Positions 1-7,757 of a DNA stretch of 64,000 nucleotides are shown here, piece after piece (position 1 is the stretch's first letter; every line of letters begins with the position of its first letter). The notes below the pieces were generated by a model that searched no databases, was not told where the DNA came from, and was given only the letters and a program-made list of their open reading frames with translations. The stretch is from NCBI RefSeq assembly GCF_014117445.1, contig NZ_CP059851.1, positions 1,798,001 to 1,862,000 of the forward strand, written 5' to 3'. Origin of the DNA: Sandaracinobacteroides saxicola (GTDB lineage: Bacteria; Pseudomonadota; Alphaproteobacteria; Sphingomonadales; Sphingomonadaceae). Position numbers and translations under genes: made by a program.

Positions 1-2
1 TG

Positions 3-161
3 GCGATCAACCGAATTTTTGTGAAGCATGATGGCTATTGGCGCGACCTGCTGGCCTTCCTCGAACAGATGCTGCTCGATGGCCTCGACCGGCCTGCGCC
101 AACCGACTGGCCGCGCGACCGCGGGTGGGTTGACCAGTTTCCAAGCTCAAGGCCCTGTTGA
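3..161 (+). CDS. C-terminal end of an unrecognised protein (partial)
   Basis: An open frame runs from the window edge to a TGA at 159-161 and encodes about 52 residues. It has a helical stretch rich in Leu and acidic residues (FVKHDGYWRDLLAFLEQ) followed by a Pro/Trp-rich tail. The start lies outside the window. I do not recognise the family. A small regulator is possible because a palindromic operator follows directly, but that is a guess. The gene reads toward the S33 hydrolase and ends 56 nt before its start. Confidence 0.45.
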   Translation, partial: AINRIFVKHDGYWRDLLAFLEQMLLDGLDRPAPTDWPRDRGWVDQFPSSRPC

Positions 162-180
162 CGCGGCCGCAAGTCATCAC

Positions 181-206
181 GCATACATACCAACATGAAT
201 GTATGC
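181..206. promoter_or_regulatory. Inverted repeat upstream of the S33 hydrolase (possible operator)
   Basis: GCATACAT (181-188) and ATGTATGC (199-206) form a perfect 8-bp inverted repeat with a 10-bp spacer, 12 nt before the ATG at 218. The half-sites CATAC and GTATG are the same as in the palindromes at 6451-6470 and 14763-14782, but the spacing is 4 bp longer than in those sites. It is probably a weaker or differently spaced operator for the same regulator. Binding is inferred. Confidence 0.5.
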
Positions 207-217
207 AGGAGGGCACG

Positions 218-1669
218 ATGGGCTGGCGGGCGATGATGATTGCGATGGGCCTCGCGCTTGCGACGCCAATGGCGTTAAGCGCAGAAACCAGCTCGGCTGT
301 TCCGCCCAGCCTTATCGAGCCGGGGCCGTGCCCGATCAAGCTCGACCCGGCCAAGTTCGAATGCGGCACCCTTGTCGCGTCCATGACGCGAAAGGCCGGC
401 GATGACCGTGTGGTCCGCCTGCCGTTCGCGGTTTTCAAGCCGTTCCCGTCAACATCGAAGGCATCGGCGATCACGCTGCTGGCCGGCGGCCCGGGCTTCA
501 CCACCATCGGCTCGGCCGGACCGGTGGGGCCAAGCTTCGCACCGCTCGGCCGTGATGTCGTGTTTCTCGAGCGGCGCGGCACGGGGCTTGCGGAGCCAAG
601 CCTTGCCTGCCCGCCCGGCACCAGATTGCCCAATCATGATTGGGATCTGGCCAAGGTCGCCGCCTGTGCCAAAGGGTTTCGCGACCGCGGAGTCGACCTC
701 AACGCGTTTGTCGCGCGCCAGGCGGCGGCCGACCTCGAAGACCTGCGTATCCTGCTCGGCTATCGGCAGTGGGACATTCTGGGCGTTTCCTCCGGCTCGT
801 CGCTGGCCTTTGCAGTCATGCGCGATTTTCCGGGCAGCGTACGCAGCGTCATCCATGATTCGCCCTATCCCTACGGTATCAACTCGTTTGCTACCAACGT
901 AGCCAAGCATCTCGACAAGTTCAGCGACCTGTTCGATGCCTGCGCGCGCGATGCGGCCTGCGGCAGTGCCTACCCCGATCTGCGGGCGACCATGATCCGC
1001 GCGGTAACCGATCTTCAAGCCCGCCCGCTAGTCGACGGGACGACGCGTGTTGATGGCCAGGAGGTGCTGCGTCGCCTCAGCTTGGGCCTTCAGGAAGCCG
1101 ACGCGCTGCCGCGCATCCCGGCGATGGTCGCAGCTGCCGCCGGGCGCGATCTGCCGGCATTGATCGCGCTGCGTTCGCCGTCGTCAATCGCCGCTGCTGT
1201 CGGCGACGTTCCGGCAGACCGCGTCTATGTCGTCGGCACCTGGCTGTCGGTCGAGTGTGCCGAGCGACTGCCGCTGTTCAAGACGGAGGACACGCGCACG
1301 CGCGAGGCCTGGCCGGCATCGCTGCGGGCCCTGATGCGCGTCGAATGGGGCGCGCAGGACCGTGCGGCGTGCCGGGCCTGGGGCTATCGTCCCGAACCGC
1401 GCAGCATCGACCGCCCGGTCACGGCTGATATCCCGACGCTTGTCATGCTCGGAGCGTTTGACCCGCAGACACCGCAGTCGTGGGGCGAGCGCGGCATCGC
1501 CGCCATGCCGAAGGGCGCCGGTCGCGTTGTCGTGATTCCCGCCGCGGGCCATGCGGTGACAACACTTCCCTGCCCGCAGGCGCTGGTTGGGCAATTCCTC
1601 ATTGCGCCGCGCGCTCCGCTCGACACAAGCTGCCTTGCGACAATGACGCTGGTGTTCAAGCGTCCCTGA
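218..1669 (+). CDS. Secreted alpha/beta hydrolase, S33 (TAP/prolyl aminopeptidase-like)
   Basis: This 483-residue protein probably cleaves N-terminal residues from peptides, or a related ester or amide, outside the cytoplasm. The start at 218 follows AGGAGG and gives a signal peptide (MGWRAMMIAMGLALATPMALSA). The nucleophile elbow GVSSGS puts Ser at about residue 191. The Asp is in GAFDPQTP (about 415) and the His in AAGHAVT (about 445), so the triad is complete. Cys pairs such as CPIKL...FECG suggest periplasmic disulfides, as in tripeptidyl-aminopeptidase-like hydrolases. The gene converges on the PLP dehydratase and overlaps it by 14 bp. The palindrome at 181-206 lies in its leader. The class call is good; the true substrate is unknown. 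Confidence 0.85.
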   Translation: MGWRAMMIAMGLALATPMALSAETSSAVPPSLIEPGPCPIKLDPAKFECGTLVASMTRKAGDDRVVRLPFAVFKPFPSTSKASAITLLAGGPGFTTIGSAGPVGPSFAPLGRDVVFLERRGTGLAEPSLACPPGTRLPNHDWDLAKVAACAKGFRDRGVDLNAFVARQAAADLEDLRILLGYRQWDILGVSSGSSLAFAVMRDFPGSVRSVIHDSPYPYGINSFATNVAKHLDKFSDLFDACARDAACGSAYPDLRATMIRAVTDLQARPLVDGTTRVDGQEVLRRLSLGLQEADALPRIPAMVAAAAGRDLPALIALRSPSSIAAAVGDVPADRVYVVGTWLSVECAERLPLFKTEDTRTREAWPASLRALMRVEWGAQDRAACRAWGYRPEPRSIDRPVTADIPTLVMLGAFDPQTPQSWGERGIAAMPKGAGRVVVIPAAGHAVTTLPCPQALVGQFLIAPRAPLDTSCLATMTLVFKRP

Positions 1670-2600
1670 CAATGTCGGCGCGCACGATGCGGCACAGCAC
1701 AGCCGGATCGATGTTGCCGCCGGACAGCACCGCGACACAGGGGCGGGGAAGCTGGGGGTTTGCGAGGACGGCTGCATAAGCGGCCGCACCCGCGCCTTCG
1801 GCAATCAGGGCATGATCGCCCAACAGCCTCGCGACGGCCACTTCGACATCCCGCACGCTCACCGTGACGACCCGCGCAACCGCCGCACGGACCGCCGGCC
1901 ACATCTCGGGCAAAATTCCGCGTCCCCCCATGCCGTCGATGAAGCTGGGCAACCGTTCGGCAGGCACGGGCGCGTCTGCCGCAAGGGCCGCGGCCACCTG
2001 ATTCGACACGTCGCTCTCGACCACGATCAGCTCGGCACGCACGCCGGCTGCAGCAAGCCCAAGTGCGACCCCGACGGCGAGCCCACCGCCGCCGAAGGGG
2101 ACGACGACGCTGGCGACATCAGGCAGCGCCTCGGCGATCTCAAGACCGATGCTGGCATTGCCGGCGATCACGCCGGCTTGCGCCACGGGATGGACGAAGC
2201 AGCCATCGACCCCCTCGATCCGGCGCTCGCTGAAAACCCGCCACCAATCGGCAAACGGCATGAGGTGAAGCGTCGCGCCAAGGCGGCGCATCGCCTCAAT
2301 CTTGGTGGCGGCGGCGTTGTCGGGCACCGCAATGGTGCAGGCCCGACCCGCACTGCGTGCTGCCGCGGCGAGGCCTTGGCCGAAATTACCTGCTGATGCC
2401 GTAACCAGTGGCGAGTCGCCTGGCGTGTCCGCGATCGCACCGAGCGCTGCGCGCCATTTGAAGCTCCGGTGCGGCTGGAGCATTTCAGGCTTGAGCCACA
2501 CCCCCGGCATGTCCAACGTGGGCAGCAGCGGCGTATGCACAAGAGCGGGCGCGATCCGCGCACGGGTTGCAACGATATCAGCGTGACTAGGCGCGATCAT
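1656..2600 (-). CDS. PLP-dependent threonine/serine dehydratase-family protein
   Basis: A 314-residue fold-type II PLP enzyme, expected to eliminate water or ammonia from a hydroxy amino acid in the cytosol. The Schiff-base Lys is K48 in SFKWRAA. ASAGNFGQG is the substrate loop, FGGGGLAVG (about 170) the phosphate-binding glycine loop, and LSGGNID (about 297) the C-terminal motif. The length fits catabolic dehydratases without an ACT domain. The ATG overlaps the stop of the POT transporter gene by 4 bp, so the two are translationally coupled. Relatives include threonine dehydratase, EutB of ectoine breakdown and BhcB of the beta-hydroxyaspartate cycle. Motifs alone do not separate these. Confidence 0.85.
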   Translation of the reverse strand: MIAPSHADIVATRARIAPALVHTPLLPTLDMPGVWLKPEMLQPHRSFKWRAALGAIADTPGDSPLVTASAGNFGQGLAAAARSAGRACTIAVPDNAAATKIEAMRRLGATLHLMPFADWWRVFSERRIEGVDGCFVHPVAQAGVIAGNASIGLEIAEALPDVASVVVPFGGGGLAVGVALGLAAAGVRAELIVVESDVSNQVAAALAADAPVPAERLPSFIDGMGGRGILPEMWPAVRAAVARVVTVSVRDVEVAVARLLGDHALIAEGAGAAAYAAVLANPQLPRPCVAVLSGGNIDPAVLCRIVRADIVRDA

Positions 2601-4069
2601 GGCTGCGGTGCAAGCCGTTTGCCGACAGCGCCGGCGAACAGTCCCACCGAAACGACAGCGGCCCAGGCGACCGCGATGCCTGCCAGCAACCCGAAATAAT
2701 CGGCATAGGCCGTCTGGCCAAGCGGGCCGCGCTTCACATCAGCAAGGCCTGCAAGCAGGCCAGCCAGAAGATTGCCCGCCGCGAAGGCCAACAAGAACAG
2801 CCCCAGCATCACCCCGACCAGGCTGCGCGGGGCCAGCCGCCCGGCCTCGGCATAGGCGACTGGCGAGATCGAAAGCTCGCCGAGTGTGAGCAGCAGATAG
2901 GCAACAACAATCCAGCCGAGCGCGACCGTACCGGTGACCGCAGCACCGGCGGCAAGGTGCAACGTCGCGAAGCAGGCTGCAAGCAAGAGGAAGCCGATGA
3001 CGAACTTGCGCTGGGTCGGCACCCCCAGACCTCGCTGTTCGAGGCGCGCCCAGGCCCACGCCAATACCGGCACAGCCAGGATGACGAACGCCGAATTGAG
3101 CGCGACGATCTGCGCGGTGGCGATCTGCACGCCGCCAAGCTCGCGGTTGACGAAGCGTTCTGCGAACAAGGTGATCGTCGTGCCGATCTGTTCGTAGAGC
3201 ATCACGAACATCGCGACCGACGGCAGCAGCAACGCAAAAGGAAGCAGCATGCGCCGATCGTCGGGGGGCAAAGACGGCGCTTTCCCGGCGACGTACGCGA
3301 GGCCCACGACGAAGGCAGCGCCAAGCACAATGACAAGTGCGACCCCCTGCTGCAACAAAGCCCAACATGCCGCGACCAGTGCAGGCGCCACCGCACCGGT
3401 GATCACGACCGCCGCGCGGCGCCCGGTCAATGGAAGCGCGGGCCGCGTCGCCGCCACGGGCAGCAGATGGCGGTTGCCCACGAGCACTGCAAGCCCGGCG
3501 GCCATGCCGATCGCCGCCGCGCCGAAGCCCCAGTGCCACCCATAGGCCGCCGCAAGATAACCGCAGACGATGGGAGCAAGCAGGCCGCCGATGTTGACCC
3601 CAAGATAATAGGCGTAGAATCCGGTTTCGCGCCGCCCGGCACCGAGCCCATCGTAAAGAAGTGTGACCATTGTGAGCACATTGGGTTTCAGCAGCCCGGT
3701 TCCGGCGGCGATGGCAGCAAGCGACAGGAAAAACAGCTGCAGCTTCACTGAACCCACATCCATCATCGTTTCGAGCGCAAGGCCACAATGCCCCCCCATG
3801 ATGATCGCGGCGCCAAGCGTTACGGCCATACGCGCGCCGATCAGCCGGTCGGCAACGAAGCCGCCGATCAGCGACGTTGCCAGCACCAGCGCGCCATAAC
3901 TACCGAAGACCAGCGCCGCCTTGCTGTCGCTGAAGCCAAAGGTTGCCAGCATGTACAGAACAAGAAACGCCCGCATGCCGGCGAAGCTGAACATTTCCCA
4001 GGCCTTCAGCGCCACCAGCACGAACAGGCCGCGCGGGTGGCCCCATAGCAACGGCGGCGAGGAACTCAC
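2597..4069 (-). CDS. POT/PTR2-family proton-dependent oligopeptide transporter
   Basis: A 490-residue multi-spanning inner-membrane protein of the MFS POT family, which imports di- and tripeptides with protons. The first POT signature is visible as GGFVADRLIG near residue 64. The second is FYAYYLGVNIGGLLAP near residue 150. About twelve or more hydrophobic segments follow. The start is GTG at 4069, one base after the TonB receptor stop. It therefore sits between the receptor and the PLP dehydratase in one transcript, which argues that a short peptide is the imported substrate of this locus. Confidence 0.9.
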   Translation of the reverse strand: MSSSPPLLWGHPRGLFVLVALKAWEMFSFAGMRAFLVLYMLATFGFSDSKAALVFGSYGALVLATSLIGGFVADRLIGARMAVTLGAAIIMGGHCGLALETMMDVGSVKLQLFFLSLAAIAAGTGLLKPNVLTMVTLLYDGLGAGRRETGFYAYYLGVNIGGLLAPIVCGYLAAAYGWHWGFGAAAIGMAAGLAVLVGNRHLLPVAATRPALPLTGRRAAVVITGAVAPALVAACWALLQQGVALVIVLGAAFVVGLAYVAGKAPSLPPDDRRMLLPFALLLPSVAMFVMLYEQIGTTITLFAERFVNRELGGVQIATAQIVALNSAFVILAVPVLAWAWARLEQRGLGVPTQRKFVIGFLLLAACFATLHLAAGAAVTGTVALGWIVVAYLLLTLGELSISPVAYAEAGRLAPRSLVGVMLGLFLLAFAAGNLLAGLLAGLADVKRGPLGQTAYADYFGLLAGIAVAWAAVVSVGLFAGAVGKRLAPQP

Positions 4070-4070
4070 C

Positions 4071-6413
4071 TCAGAAGCTGGCGTCCAGCCGCAACCCGAT
4101 CGTGCGCGGCCGGTTGACGATTAGCCCGAACAGCTGCGTGAAGCTCGGGTTACTCAAAACCGCTCTTGCGTCGCCAAGGTTAGTCACAAACCCGGTCAGG
4201 GTAAATTGGTGAAAGGCCAGCGCCAGCTGCAGGTCGACAATGTCATAGGCCGGGAACGGCGGCCGCGCCGCCACCGTCGGGTCAAGCGACGGGCCCACGA
4301 AGCGCGAGCCGGTGTGCGCATAGTCGATGCGCGGGCGCAGCTTGATCTCGCTGCCGAGCGCGATTTCGCCTTCGGCAAAGGCCGCCGCTTTGAAACTTGG
4401 TGTGTTGGGAATAATCGAGCCTGCGACCAGCGTGCCGTTGGTGCCGGCCGAGACCAATATGGCATCGGTGTATGCAAAATTGCCGCCCAGCGTGAGGCCG
4501 TCGATCGGGCGCAATTGCACCTCGCCTTCGAAACCCTTGCTGCGCGACAACCCACCGGCGGCGTTGACCGTCGCCGTGAAGCCCGGGACCAACTCGACCG
4601 GCAGCTGCGGGTTCTTTGTCTCCAGGATGAAGCCGGCCAGATTGAGCAGCACCCGGCCTTCGGCGAACACGCTTTTCACGCCGACTTCATAATTATCGAG
4701 CTTTTCTGACCCGTAGAATACCGGTGACCCCGCCGGCAGCGCGGGGTTGGCCCCGGCCGGGATGATGCGCGTGTTGATGCCGCCGGTGCGAAAGCCTTGG
4801 GAGAACAACGCGTAGAGCATCACACGTTCGGCAATCTTGTAATCGATAGCCGCCTTGAACACCGCACTGGTCTCCGACGAGCCTGTCGGGCCAATCTGCG
4901 GGAACTGCACATAGCCTGGCGCGAACGTCGGCGGACCGCCGGGCACGAAGGTGCCTGACTGGCTGGTCGCGTGGATCTGTTCGCGGAACACGCGAAGCCC
5001 GCCCGTGAGGTTGAAGCGGGGGGTGACGGCATAGGATACCTCGCCGAAGCCGGCGAGCTGGCGATAGCGGATGCTGTTGATCGTCTCGAAAATCTTGTTG
5101 ACGCCAAACAGCGGGGTCAGGTCGGGAGCGGTTTCCACGATTGAGCTGAAGGTGTTGCGGTTGCGATAGAAGCCGCCGACGACCCATTTCAACGGGCCGT
5201 CGTCGTTCGAGACCAGCCGCACCTCTTGTGTGAATGTGTTGGTGCGGCTCGTACCGGCGAGGGGGAAACCGCGCGGGAACGGCACGCGGAACGGCAGCAC
5301 ACCGAATTGTGTCAGCTGGTCGAGCCCGCTGCGAAAGCTGGCGGCCGTTGCCCGGTCATCGCTCAGGTCGCTGCGCTCAAAGTTATACCAGCTTGTCGCC
5401 GAAATGATGTTGAACGCCCCCCCATCGACATTCACGGTGAGCGACGGCAGATAAAAACGCGCGTTGGAAAAGCCGTCGAAGGCGTTGGCAAGCGTCAGTT
5501 CAGTGCCGCTGGCAATCCGGGCATTGTCGACCAACGTCAGATTGCCGCCGTTGGGCGCCGCGTTCACGAGGCTGAAATTGCCTGCCGCCGGATTGGCGAA
5601 GACAAGGTCGGCTCCGGTCGGGTTGTTGAAGCTGTCGGTGCCCTGGCGGATGCGCTGATAGATCAGCGAAGGCGTGATCGTGACCGCATCGATGGGCTTC
5701 CACAGGCCCGCAACGCGGACGTTCACGCTGCGCACGAAGTTGACATCTTTGGTGCCGGTTGTGCGATTGTCGATGAAGCCACCGTCGTCGGTATAGGCGA
5801 CTGACCCGCGCAGCGCGAAATTGGTGGTGACGGGCACGTTGAGGGCGCCCGCAATACGGTAGATCGGGCTGCCGCCCTTGATCGACGAAATCCCCGCCGA
5901 GACCCGCCCGCTGAGTTTCGACGGATCGGGCGCCGTTGTGAGGACACGAATAAGCCCACCGATGGAGCCTTCGCCGAACAAGGTGCCCTGCGGCCCTTTG
6001 AGAATCTCCACCCGGTCGACATCGAACAGGTCGATGCTTGGTGCACCAATGTCAGAAATTGGTGTCTCATCGAGATAATAGCCGACCGCGGGGAAACTGC
6101 CCGCGATGTTGGCGACGCCGCGAATGGTGAAGTTGTTGCGGGTGTTGCCGTTGCCGAAGCTGGTCAACCCCGGCACTTTGTCGAGATAGTCATTGACGCC
6201 CGAGGCGCCGAGACGCTGCAGCAGATCACCGCCAAAGGCCTGGATGCTCAGCGGCGTGTCCTGCGCGCGCTGCTCGCGCTTTGTCGCCGTCACCACGATT
6301 TCCGCGCTCGCGGTGGTATCTGGAGTGGCGGCGGTCGCTGTGGCCTGGGCGCTTACCGCAACCGGTTGAGCTGCTGCAAATGCCGCTCCGGCCATCAATG
6401 CATGTTTGAACAA
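4071..6413 (-). CDS. TonB-dependent outer-membrane receptor
   Basis: A 780-residue receptor for energised uptake of a bulky solute across the outer membrane. I chose the TTG at 6413 because GGGGAGG lies 5 nt before it and because it begins a signal peptide (LFKHALMAGAAFAAAQPVAVSAQ). The ATG at 6395 is an alternative. EIVVTATKREQRAQDTPLSI is the usual sphingomonad TonB-box/plug start. The plug continues to about residue 160 (RVEILKGPQGTLFGEGS), followed by a beta barrel ending in the outer-membrane-type terminal Phe (RLDASF). It heads the operon receptor-POT-dehydratase, and the 20-bp palindrome lies 38 nt upstream. Confidence 0.92.
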   Translation of the reverse strand: MFKHALMAGAAFAAAQPVAVSAQATATAATPDTTASAEIVVTATKREQRAQDTPLSIQAFGGDLLQRLGASGVNDYLDKVPGLTSFGNGNTRNNFTIRGVANIAGSFPAVGYYLDETPISDIGAPSIDLFDVDRVEILKGPQGTLFGEGSIGGLIRVLTTAPDPSKLSGRVSAGISSIKGGSPIYRIAGALNVPVTTNFALRGSVAYTDDGGFIDNRTTGTKDVNFVRSVNVRVAGLWKPIDAVTITPSLIYQRIRQGTDSFNNPTGADLVFANPAAGNFSLVNAAPNGGNLTLVDNARIASGTELTLANAFDGFSNARFYLPSLTVNVDGGAFNIISATSWYNFERSDLSDDRATAASFRSGLDQLTQFGVLPFRVPFPRGFPLAGTSRTNTFTQEVRLVSNDDGPLKWVVGGFYRNRNTFSSIVETAPDLTPLFGVNKIFETINSIRYRQLAGFGEVSYAVTPRFNLTGGLRVFREQIHATSQSGTFVPGGPPTFAPGYVQFPQIGPTGSSETSAVFKAAIDYKIAERVMLYALFSQGFRTGGINTRIIPAGANPALPAGSPVFYGSEKLDNYEVGVKSVFAEGRVLLNLAGFILETKNPQLPVELVPGFTATVNAAGGLSRSKGFEGEVQLRPIDGLTLGGNFAYTDAILVSAGTNGTLVAGSIIPNTPSFKAAAFAEGEIALGSEIKLRPRIDYAHTGSRFVGPSLDPTVAARPPFPAYDIVDLQLALAFHQFTLTGFVTNLGDARAVLSNPSFTQLFGLIVNRPRTIGLRLDASF

Positions 6414-6450
6414 CGCCGCCTCCCCTGAAATCGTTTCATATCCACAGTTG

Positions 6451-6470
6451 ACATACAATCCGGTATGTTT
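6451..6470. promoter_or_regulatory. 20-bp palindromic operator in the divergent receptor/MFS promoter
   Basis: Read on the minus strand it is AAACATACCGGATTGTATGT, with core CATAC-N6-GTATG. It differs at one base in twenty from the site at 14763-14782. It lies between the starts of the TonB receptor (minus) and the MFS transporter (plus), so one bound dimer could control both. The architecture resembles TetR- or GntR-type operators. The regulator is not identified in the window. Confidence 0.7.
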
Positions 6471-6500
6471 GTCAATGGCCACGTTGGAGAATCGTTGATT

Positions 6501-7757
6501 GTGACACATAGCAAACTGCAATGGGCGACCGGCTCGATTGCCACTGGCACTTTCTCGACGGTTCCGTCAGTCCTGCTGCTGTTCTTCCTGACGCAGACCC
6601 TGCGCGTACCTATGGGATATGCCGTGATTGCGGTCTTCGTGCCCAAGGCCATGTCGCTGATAGTCGATCCGGCGGTTGGGCGGTTGTCGGATCACCTCCG
6701 GCCGCGCTTCGGCCGCCGACCGTTTCTCCTTCTCGGTGCGCTGCTGTCGGGGCTGAGCCTTATGACCCTGTTCAGCATACCCCGCCTGGAAGCGCCGCTG
6801 GCGACGGCGGCGCTTGTTGGTCTTGCCTATTTCGGTGCAGTGGTCGCCTTCGCAATGTTCAGTGTACCTTATATTTCCATGCCGCCGGCCATCGAACCCG
6901 ATCCGGTGGCGCGTACGCACCTGATTGGTTTTCGCATGATGCTCGTTGCCTTTGGTATCATCGCGGGGGGCGCGGGTGGACCGATACTGGTCGAGGTCGG
7001 TGGGGGCGGTGCGGGCGGATATCGCTTCATGGGTACCCTTCTCGGGCTCTTGGTTATGGCGACCATGCTCATCGCGGCGCTCGCGAGAGTGGAAGATGTC
7101 GGGGTCGCGACCGGCGCGACTTCGACGGCGCGTAAGGTGCCACAAGGGTTTCTCGCGCTCCTCGCCTTCTATGGGCTTGCGCAGGTCGCCGTCGCCTGCG
7201 GTTCAGCGGCACTCCCATATTATGCGGTTGGTCTCGAGGGGATGAGCGAGGCGCGTCTGGGAATGTTGCTGCTCGTGATGCTCGGCCTTGGCGCGATCAG
7301 CGCGACGCTGTGGGGACGAACCGCAATCGGCGGACGGAGGCGACCGCTTGCCGCGGCGCTCACGCTCGGCGTTTTCGGTTATGCGCTTGCGGCGGTGGCC
7401 GCCGGACGTGTTGGCGGCTTCGGCGACATGGCGCTGATCGTCGCCCTTGCCGCACTGGGCATGTCGGCGACAGGCGTGCAAGTGCTGACCTTCGTCGGCC
7501 TGGCAGCGCTTACCACCGATGACGCGGCGGGCGATCAGGCGGGACGGCTGACCGGCTATCTTACCGCACTTGAAAAGCTCGCGCTTGCGGCAGGTCCAGT
7601 TGTGGCGGGAGGGGCGATGCTCGCACTCGGCGTCAATGCAGGGTCGATCGGAGCGGACGATCGTCCGGCGATCACCCTCGTTATGGCTATCATTCCGGCG
7701 CTGCTGCTCATCACGGCGGCACTGTTCACGTTTCTTTCAGGGGAAAACCGGCCATGA
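6501..7757 (+). CDS. MFS transporter (GPH-like)
   Basis: A 418-residue inner-membrane transporter with about twelve hydrophobic segments. The loop GRLSDHLRPRFGRRPFL is the MFS/GPH motif after helix 2. I chose the GTG at 6501 because GGAGA lies at 6486-6490. The ATG at 6465 in the same frame falls inside the operator and lacks a ribosome site. The gene overlaps the next one by 4 bp (ATGA), so the pair forms an operon. It could import a breakdown product or export an intermediate. Direction and substrate cannot be read from the sequence. Confidence 0.85.
   Translation: MTHSKLQWATGSIATGTFSTVPSVLLLFFLTQTLRVPMGYAVIAVFVPKAMSLIVDPAVGRLSDHLRPRFGRRPFLLLGALLSGLSLMTLFSIPRLEAPLATAALVGLAYFGAVVAFAMFSVPYISMPPAIEPDPVARTHLIGFRMMLVAFGIIAGGAGGPILVEVGGGGAGGYRFMGTLLGLLVMATMLIAALARVEDVGVATGATSTARKVPQGFLALLAFYGLAQVAVACGSAALPYYAVGLEGMSEARLGMLLLVMLGLGAISATLWGRTAIGGRRRPLAAALTLGVFGYALAAVAAGRVGGFGDMALIVALAALGMSATGVQVLTFVGLAALTTDDAAGDQAGRLTGYLTALEKLALAAGPVVAGGAMLALGVNAGSIGADDRPAITLVMAIIPALLLITAALFTFLSGENRP

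Noticed and set aside
181-206. Reading the repeat as a transposon end or CRISPR unit
   Set aside because: It is a single dyad just before a start codon with half-sites shared by two other promoters, which fits an operator better.
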